In this document: positions 33,585 to 38,486 of the stretch, in pieces | Numbering within the stretch: the stretch's first letter is position 1 | Layout: the number at the start of each line of letters is the position of its first letter | NCBI GenBank assembly: GCA_049607205.1 | Contig: JBMYWH010000021.1 | Coordinates: forward strand, 1 to 38,486 | DNA length: 38,486 nt | Direction: 5' to 3' | From: JBELHR01 sp049607205 | GTDB taxonomy: Bacteria; Bacteroidota; Bacteroidia; Flavobacteriales; Flavobacteriaceae | Made by a program: the position numbers and the translations under genes | Notes under the pieces: generated by a model | What the model was told of the DNA's origin: nothing | The model's input: only the letters and a program-made list of their open reading frames with translations | Database searches by the model: none

Positions 33585-33926
33585 ATGGCAGTAGTACATA
33601 AATCAAAAATTGAAATTACAGTAGGATTAGACGAGAATAAAATTCCTGAAAAATTAGCATGGTCTGCGCAAGATGGTGGAATTGATAGAGAAGAAGCCAA
33701 GGCTATAATGTTGTCGGTTTGGGACTCTAATGCAAAGGATACTTTAAGAATGGACCTTTGGACTAAGGATATGCCAGTGGATGAGATGAAACAGTTTTTT
33801 CACCAGACACTAGTTTCGATGGCCGGTACTTTTGAAAGAGCTACAAATGACGAAAAAATGTCAGCAACAATGCGTGATTTTTGCGATTATTTTGCCGAGA
33901 AATTGGAATTGAAAAAATCTGAATAA
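33585..33926 (+). CDS. gldC: Gliding motility protein GldC
   Basis: 113 residues, the normal length. It lacks a signal peptide and opens VVHKSKIEITVGLDENKIPE, then LAWSAQDGGI, KAIMLSVWDSNAKDTLRMDL and WTKDMPVDEMKQFFHQTL, all family hallmarks. GldC improves gliding in Flavobacterium but is not essential; it is probably a cytoplasmic partner of GldB. It sits two bases after gldB and is closed by a hairpin terminator. Confidence 0.95.
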   Translation: MAVVHKSKIEITVGLDENKIPEKLAWSAQDGGIDREEAKAIMLSVWDSNAKDTLRMDLWTKDMPVDEMKQFFHQTLVSMAGTFERATNDEKMSATMRDFCDYFAEKLELKKSE

Positions 33927-33936
33927 ATTAGTATAG

Positions 33937-33963
33937 AGCCTCCTTTTTAAGGAGGCTTTTATA
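33937..33963 (+). terminator. Terminator of gldBC
   Basis: Nine-base stem AGCCTCCTT/AAGGAGGCT (33937-33945 with 33949-33957), three-base loop, then TTTTATATTTT. It overlaps the stop codon of the convergent folK fusion gene at 33959. Confidence 0.85.
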
Positions 33964-35095
33964 TTTTATGGGCTCTTAGTTTAGACAAGATTAATTGGTA
34001 ATCCTCAGGTCTGTTAACAAAGTCTAAATCTGATACATCTATAATTAAGGTGTTCAGGTTCTCTTCGGTTTTAATAAAATTTACATAACCGTCGTGAATT
34101 TTATTTAGGTAATCCGGCGCTATGTTTTTTTCGTATTCACGCCCCCTTTTTTTAATGTTTTCTAATAATCTGTCTGTATTTTGATACAGATATACATATA
34201 CATCTGGTTTAGTAATCTCTTTATACATAATGTCAAACATCCTACGATAAAGTAGAAACTCGTCGCTGTGTAAGGTGATTTGTGCAAAAATCAGAGACTT
34301 AAAGATATAGTAATCAGAAACAATAAAGTTTTTGAAAAGATCAAATTGAGCTAAATCATCTGATAATTGTTGATACCTATCTGCTAGAAAACTCATCTCT
34401 AAAGGGAAAGCAAAGCGCTCCTTGTCTTCATAGAATTTAGGTAAAAAGGGATTGTCCGCGAATCGCTCCAAAACCATTTTTGCATTAAAATCATCCGAGA
34501 GCATATGAGATAAGGAGGTTTTACCCGCCCCGATGTTTCCTTCAATGGCGATGTAGTTGTATTTTTCCTCCAATGATATGGGTCTGATCAATTTTATGTC
34601 TTCCACCAAATTAATTTCAGAACTATCTTGACATGCTTTTAGACAATTGGCAATACGGTCTTTTGCTACAGGATGTATCCAGTGTTCTGCTATTTCATTT
34701 AAAGGAACTAAAACGAAATTGCGTTCCAACATTCTTGGATGAGGTACAATTAAGTTCGGTTCAAAAATAATTTCATCTTCAAAGAATAAAATGTCAATAT
34801 CGATAGTTCTATCTGCGTAAGAATCTCCTTCATTTGAACGGTCTCGACCTAATTCTTTTTCAATCTTTTGAAGCTCAATTAGATATCTGTCCGGAGGAAG
34901 GTTTGTTTCAAGTTCTACACAAATATTTAGGTAGGGTTCACCATTATAGCCCCAACTCGCAGTTTGATATACTGAAGATATTCTCTTGATGGACCCAGCT
35001 CTAAGGTTCAGTAAATCAATGGATTTCTGAATGTTTTCAGCACGATTTCCACGGTTACTTCCTATGGATAAATATGTTCTTCTTTGGATTTTCAT
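33959..35095 (-). CDS. folK: Bifunctional folK-deoxynucleoside kinase fusion
   Basis: 378 residues from the ATG at 35095 (MKIQRRTYLSIGSN); seven upstream codons are not family-like. Residues 1 to about 165 are 6-hydroxymethyl-7,8-dihydropterin pyrophosphokinase: SIGSNRGNR, TASWGYNGEPYLN, ADRTIDIDILFF and PHPRMLERNFVLVPL. From about 180 a deoxynucleoside kinase follows: P-loop AIEGNIGAGKTSL, ERFADNPFLPKFYED, MSFLADRYQQ, the catalytic-arginine area and the lid GREYEKNI. The first domain makes a folate precursor, the second phosphorylates salvaged deoxynucleosides. This fusion is known in Bacteroidota. It faces sppA divergently; folA and thyA are close by. Confidence 0.93.
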   Translation of the reverse strand: MKIQRRTYLSIGSNRGNRAENIQKSIDLLNLRAGSIKRISSVYQTASWGYNGEPYLNICVELETNLPPDRYLIELQKIEKELGRDRSNEGDSYADRTIDIDILFFEDEIIFEPNLIVPHPRMLERNFVLVPLNEIAEHWIHPVAKDRIANCLKACQDSSEINLVEDIKLIRPISLEEKYNYIAIEGNIGAGKTSLSHMLSDDFNAKMVLERFADNPFLPKFYEDKERFAFPLEMSFLADRYQQLSDDLAQFDLFKNFIVSDYYIFKSLIFAQITLHSDEFLLYRRMFDIMYKEITKPDVYVYLYQNTDRLLENIKKRGREYEKNIAPDYLNKIHDGYVNFIKTEENLNTLIIDVSDLDFVNRPEDYQLILSKLRAHKI

Positions 35096-35134
35096 AAATG
35101 GAGTACAAAGAAACAAAATGCGAGGCGAAAACTA

Positions 35135-35142
35135 TATATTTG
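35135..35142 (+). promoter_or_regulatory. Candidate -7 box for sppA
   Basis: TATATTTG matches TAnnTTTG, 22 bases before the sppA ATG at 35165. No TTG at -33 spacing. Confidence 0.4.
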
Positions 35143-35164
35143 TGAGAACAAAAATTTATAAAAA

Positions 35165-36916
35165 ATGAAATTTTTACAAAATCTACTGGCCAATATAATG
35201 GGATTTTTTATCTCTCTTTTATTGTTGTTTTTTTTAATGATTGGGATCGGGGTTGCGATGATTGGTTCTATGGAAGAAGAAATTCCGGAGCTGACTTCTA
35301 ATTCTGTTTTAGAATTAAGCTTTAATTCTCAGGTCATGGATTTTTATCCTTCAGATCAAGATCCTCTTTTAAAATTATTGGATTTGGATTCTCCTTATAT
35401 AGGTCTTGATCAAATTATCTCGAGTATAGACAAAGCAGCTCAAGATAATAAGGTTAAAGGTATTAGCCTTCAGCTTAATACCATTCAAGCTGGAATGTCT
35501 CAAGTAAAATCAATTAGGCAAGCTTTGCAGCGCTTTAAGAATTCCGGTAAATCTGTTTTTGCTTATGCTGACTTTTATGACCAGAAAGCCTATTACCTTG
35601 CGTCTGTTGCAGATCGGGTATATGTAAACCCTGTAGGAGGAGTGCAGTGGAAAGGGCTCAGTTCAGAAGTTTTGTTTTTTAAAGATTTTGAGGATAAGTA
35701 CGGAGTCAAAATGGAGGTTATTCGCCATGGAAAATACAAGTCTGCCATGGAGCCTTTTCTAGAAAATAAGATGAGTCCTGCAAATCGTGATCAAATGACG
35801 AGTTTATTAGGTGATTTATGGTCAGGAATTAAAGTGGAAGTTGGTCAGGATAGAGATCTAAATGAGAAGGAATTACAACGTATAGCAGATGAAAGTTTAG
35901 CTCGAAGTCCTCAAAGAGCAATAAAGGTCGGATTGATTGATGAACTTGCTTATAGAGATCAGTATAAAGATGCTTTGGTGGATCAGTTGGATTTGGATAC
36001 TTATAAAAGTATGGATTTAGAATCCTATATGTTAGGGATAAGTTCAGAATCCTACCAATCACAAGGAAATATTGGAGTTTTATATGCACAGGGAGAAATC
36101 ATTTATGGAGAAGGGGATGAATCTAGTATCGGTCAAGAATTGATGCTGAAGAGCATTAGAAAATTAAAGAAGGATGATGACATTAAGGCTGTAGTTCTAA
36201 GGGTAAATTCTCCAGGGGGTAGTGCTCTGTCTTCAGATATTATTTTAAGAGCCTTAGAAGAGTTGCAGGAAGAAAAGCCTCTAGTTGTGTCGATGGGGGA
36301 TTATGCAGCTTCAGGAGGTTATTATATAGCGTGTAGTGCGGATTATATTGTAGCACAATCCAATACTATTACTGGTAGCATCGGGGTATTTGGTGCTTTG
36401 CCAAACATGAGTAAATTGTCTAAGGAGATGGGAATCAATGCCGATAGAGTGTCAACCTCTAAAGCTCCTGAGTATTCAGTTTTTGAACCTATTTCAAAAG
36501 GGTTTTATGATTTGACTCAAGAAGGTATTGAAAGAGTATACCAAGATTTTATTGGACATGTAGCAAAAGGAAGAAAGATGCAAGTTGATCAGGTCGATGC
36601 CATTGCTCAAGGGCGTGTATGGACTGGGGTTCAGGCAGAAGAAATCGGTTTGGTCGACGAAATTGGTTCCTTGGACTTAGCTATTGAACGCGCTGCAGAA
36701 TTAGTAGATATGGAGAATTATGGGCGTATGAATTATCCTGAATATGATTCTGATTTTTCTTCTAGTTTCAAGAATTTCCCATTGGCTCGTATAAAAGAAA
36801 ACTTGCTCTTAGAATATCTTCCTATTAAGGAGCTTCAAGAGTTGAAGGCCATGAAAAAAACACAAAATTCTGAAGGTATTCAGATGAAAATGCCTTTTGT
36901 ATTGAAAATTAATTAG
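35165..36916 (+). CDS. sppA: Signal peptide peptidase SppA, long (67K) type
   Basis: 583 residues, the tandem-domain length of SppA. One N-terminal membrane helix (about 9-33, FISLLLLFFLMIGIGVAMI) anchors it. The catalytic Lys192 lies in HGKYKSAMEPF and the nucleophile Ser383 in GDYAASGGYYIA; TGSIGVFGALPN and GRVWTGVQAEEIGLVDEIG are typical of the C-terminal half. Proteins of this type form octameric bowls in the membrane that degrade leftover signal peptides. Its stop overlaps that of folA tail to tail. No sign of damage. Confidence 0.95.
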   Translation: MKFLQNLLANIMGFFISLLLLFFLMIGIGVAMIGSMEEEIPELTSNSVLELSFNSQVMDFYPSDQDPLLKLLDLDSPYIGLDQIISSIDKAAQDNKVKGISLQLNTIQAGMSQVKSIRQALQRFKNSGKSVFAYADFYDQKAYYLASVADRVYVNPVGGVQWKGLSSEVLFFKDFEDKYGVKMEVIRHGKYKSAMEPFLENKMSPANRDQMTSLLGDLWSGIKVEVGQDRDLNEKELQRIADESLARSPQRAIKVGLIDELAYRDQYKDALVDQLDLDTYKSMDLESYMLGISSESYQSQGNIGVLYAQGEIIYGEGDESSIGQELMLKSIRKLKKDDDIKAVVLRVNSPGGSALSSDIILRALEELQEEKPLVVSMGDYAASGGYYIACSADYIVAQSNTITGSIGVFGALPNMSKLSKEMGINADRVSTSKAPEYSVFEPISKGFYDLTQEGIERVYQDFIGHVAKGRKMQVDQVDAIAQGRVWTGVQAEEIGLVDEIGSLDLAIERAAELVDMENYGRMNYPEYDSDFSSSFKNFPLARIKENLLLEYLPIKELQELKAMKKTQNSEGIQMKMPFVLKIN

Positions 36917-37398
36917 ATTTTTTCGTATCGGACAAAGTCGAAATCAAATTTATTTTTTGAATCGGCTTTGTTTTTTATACGACTCACTTCTTTCCAGAGT
37001 TTTAAGTCAATTTTTGGAAAGAAAGTATCTGCTTCAAAGTCTTGTTGTACTTCTGTGATTTCCAGAACGTCCACTTCATTTAGATATTGTTTATAGATTT
37101 GGCCTCCTCCAATTAAGAACACTTGTGATTCCTCTTGAAGAAGAGCATAGGCCCCCTCTAAACTTGAAACTACTGTGCAACCAGGAATAGTCAAGTTTTC
37201 TTGTCGGCTAATTACGATGTTTTGTCTTTTAGGTAAAGGTCTTCCTATAGATTCAAAGGTCTTTCTCCCCATAATAATAGGATGACCTGAGGTAATATTT
37301 TTGAAATGCTTAAGATCTTCTGGCAAGTGCCAAATCAGATCGTTGTTTTTTCCTAATTCACGATTTAATCCGTAGGCTGCAACTATGGTTTTTTTCAT
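36913..37398 (-). CDS. folA: Dihydrofolate reductase
   Basis: 161 residues. Reduces dihydrofolate to tetrahydrofolate with NADPH. Motifs: IVAAYGLNRELGKNNDLIWH, LPEDLKHFK with acidic Glu27, IMGRKTFESIGRPLP, NIVISRQ and VFLIGGGQIY. Its ATG shares a base with the thyA stop (TAATG), so the two are translationally coupled; the enzyme regenerates the folate that thymidylate synthase oxidises. The stop overlaps sppA's by four bases. Confidence 0.97.
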   Translation of the reverse strand: MKKTIVAAYGLNRELGKNNDLIWHLPEDLKHFKNITSGHPIIMGRKTFESIGRPLPKRQNIVISRQENLTIPGCTVVSSLEGAYALLQEESQVFLIGGGQIYKQYLNEVDVLEITEVQQDFEADTFFPKIDLKLWKEVSRIKNKADSKNKFDFDFVRYEKI

Positions 37399-38222
37399 TA
37401 GATGGCTACTTTTCCTTTAATTAATGGATGATGCTCGTATCCTACAAGTTCAAAATCTTCAAAGGTGAAATCAAAAATAGATTTTACCTCTGGATTCAAT
37501 TTCATCTTTGGCAGAGGTTTTGGCTCTCTAGAGAGCTGTAACTCTACTTGCTCAAAATGATTAGAGTAAATATGAGCGTCTCCGAAAGTGTGAATGAATT
37601 CTCCTGGTTCTAGTCCTACAACTTGTGCAATCATCAGAACAAGCAAAGAATAACTAGCGATATTAAAAGGAACTCCTAAGAAAATATCGGCACTTCTTTG
37701 ATAGAGTTGGCATGAGAGCTTTCCTTCTGAAACGTAAAATTGAAAAAAGGCATGACAAGGAGGAAGTGCAGCTTTACCATTTGCTACATTTTCTTCGAAT
37801 GATTTTGAAGTATCGGGTAAAACAGAGGGGTTCCATGCACTTACAAGCATCCTTCGACTGTTAGGATTATTCTTAAGGGATTCTATAAGTTCAGTGATTT
37901 GATCAATCTCGTCACCATTCCAATTTCTCCATTGATATCCATAAACTGGTCCTAAATCTCCATTCGCATCTGCCCATTCATCCCAAATTCGAACACCATT
38001 TTCTTTGAGATAAGCGATGTTAGTGTCTCCTTTGAGAAACCATAGAAGTTCATGAATTATAGATCTAAGGTGAAGTTTTTTAGTAGTGACCATTGGGAAA
38101 CCTTCTGAGAGATCAAATCTCATTTGGTAACCAAAAACACTTTTAGTACCAGTCCCTGTTCGATCTCCTTTAAAAGCACCATTTTCATAAACGTGCTTCA
38201 TTAAATCTAAATATTGCTTCAT
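37398..38222 (-). CDS. thyA: Thymidylate synthase
   Basis: 274 residues, ten more than E. coli because of a short insertion before the active site (about 137-150). The catalytic cysteine is Cys156 in LPPCHAFFQFYV; GDRTGTGT, the folate/dUMP region RRMLVSAWNP, QRSADIFLGVPFNIASYSLL and the closing TFEDFELVGYEHHP are intact. It methylates dUMP to dTMP using methylene-tetrahydrofolate. It is followed by folA with a one-base overlap. Upstream is a nucleoside transporter gene on the same strand, separated by a terminator. Confidence 0.97.
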   Translation of the reverse strand: MKQYLDLMKHVYENGAFKGDRTGTGTKSVFGYQMRFDLSEGFPMVTTKKLHLRSIIHELLWFLKGDTNIAYLKENGVRIWDEWADANGDLGPVYGYQWRNWNGDEIDQITELIESLKNNPNSRRMLVSAWNPSVLPDTSKSFEENVANGKAALPPCHAFFQFYVSEGKLSCQLYQRSADIFLGVPFNIASYSLLVLMIAQVVGLEPGEFIHTFGDAHIYSNHFEQVELQLSREPKPLPKMKLNPEVKSIFDFTFEDFELVGYEHHPLIKGKVAI

Positions 38223-38245
38223 GGTGTTCTGTGTTTGCGTTTTCT

Positions 38246-38253
38246 CAAATCTA
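38246..38253 (-). promoter_or_regulatory. Candidate -7 box for thyA-folA
   Basis: On the minus strand TAGATTTG matches TAnnTTTG, 23 bases before the thyA ATG and just after the upstream terminator, the expected place for an operon promoter. No well-spaced TTG. Confidence 0.5.
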
Positions 38254-38290
38254 TAAAAAAAAGCACAATCTTCCTCAGAAAATTGTGCTT
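38252..38290 (-). terminator. Terminator of the nucleoside transporter gene
   Basis: Nine-base stem AAGCACAAT/ATTGTGCTT (38261-38269 with 38282-38290) with a twelve-base loop; on the minus strand it is followed by eight T. It lies 25 bases past the stop codon. Confidence 0.8.
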
Positions 38291-38315
38291 GTTTATATAG
38301 AGTTATTAATGCTTA

Positions 38316-38486
38316 TTAACCAATAAGCATTCCTGCAATCGTTGCAGATAAAATTGAAGCTAAAGACCCTCCAATTAGAGCTTTAATTCCAAATTCAGAT
38401 AATGTTTTTCTTTGAGACGGTGCTAAGGACCCGATACCACCGATTTGTATACCTATAGAGGCAAAGTTTGCAAATCCACAAAGCAT
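38316..38486 (-). CDS. C-terminal end of a CNT-family nucleoside transporter (5' part outside window)
   Basis: Only the last 56 residues are present. LCGFANFASIGIQIGGIGSL, with the following LAPSQRKTL, and the ending SILSATIAGMLIG are characteristic of the last part of concentrative (sodium or proton driven) nucleoside transporters of the NupC type. The protein imports nucleosides across the inner membrane. Its place upstream of thyA-folA and near a deoxynucleoside kinase fits nucleoside salvage. The rest of the gene lies beyond the right edge. Confidence 0.85.
   Translation of the reverse strand: MLCGFANFASIGIQIGGIGSLAPSQRKTLSEFGIKALIGGSLASILSATIAGMLIG

Noticed and set aside
1..38486. Insertion sequence, prophage or integrative element
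   Set aside because: No transposase, integrase, phage structural gene, tRNA-bounded segment or flanking direct repeats were seen.

Overview
The window is chromosomal DNA of a low-GC member of the Bacteroidota, almost certainly class Flavobacteriia. The evidence is gliding and type IX secretion genes (gldB, gldC, a PorP/SprF protein, a PorG/DUF6089 protein), a folK-deoxynucleoside kinase fusion, A/T-rich leaders with few Shine-Dalgarno sites, and several TAnnTTTG -7 boxes typical of Bacteroidota. I see no insertion sequence, prophage, CRISPR array, rRNA or tRNA. Apart from the giant surface-protein gene at the left edge, this is mostly well-conserved core genome.

Layout. 1-5986 (minus) is the 5' part of a giant secreted protein, at least 1995 residues, built from two GLUG-repeat blocks and eight Calx-beta domains. 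Two of the Calx-beta domains carry three copies of a ~110-residue inserted module. 6298-8021 (minus) holds an unidentified outer-membrane barrel protein and a chalcone-isomerase-like secreted protein. 8082-13802 (plus) is a compact operon: TetR regulator, LolA-like periplasmic protein, two FtsX-type ABC permeases, ABC ATPase and an outer-membrane barrel protein. It looks like one envelope export or lipid-trafficking machine and is the best candidate for an uncharacterised system here. 13902-15410 (plus) carries a PorP/SprF protein and a gamma-carbonic anhydrase.

15407-23119 (minus) is an envelope-biogenesis run: CBS-domain protein, NAD kinase, PorG, UppS, BamA, two OmpH/Skp chaperones, terminator, MurI. 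23212-24719 (plus) is pdxJ plus an alpha/beta hydrolase. 24808-31599 (plus) is tig, clpP, clpX, dnaG, with a DEAD-box helicase on the opposite strand between tig and clpP. A 38-codon small ORF follows dnaG. nadE (minus) diverges from gldB-gldC (plus). 33959-38486 gathers folate and thymidylate genes: the folK-dNK fusion, folA, thyA and the end of a nucleoside transporter gene, with sppA in between.

How the genes work together: BamA, the Skp-like chaperones and PorG build and use the outer membrane; UppS and MurI feed peptidoglycan synthesis; the PorP/SprF, PorG and Gld proteins point to type IX secretion and gliding, the likely export route for the giant surface protein, although its C-terminal sorting domain lies outside the window. 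The right end links nucleoside uptake, deoxynucleoside phosphorylation, dTMP synthesis and folate reduction.
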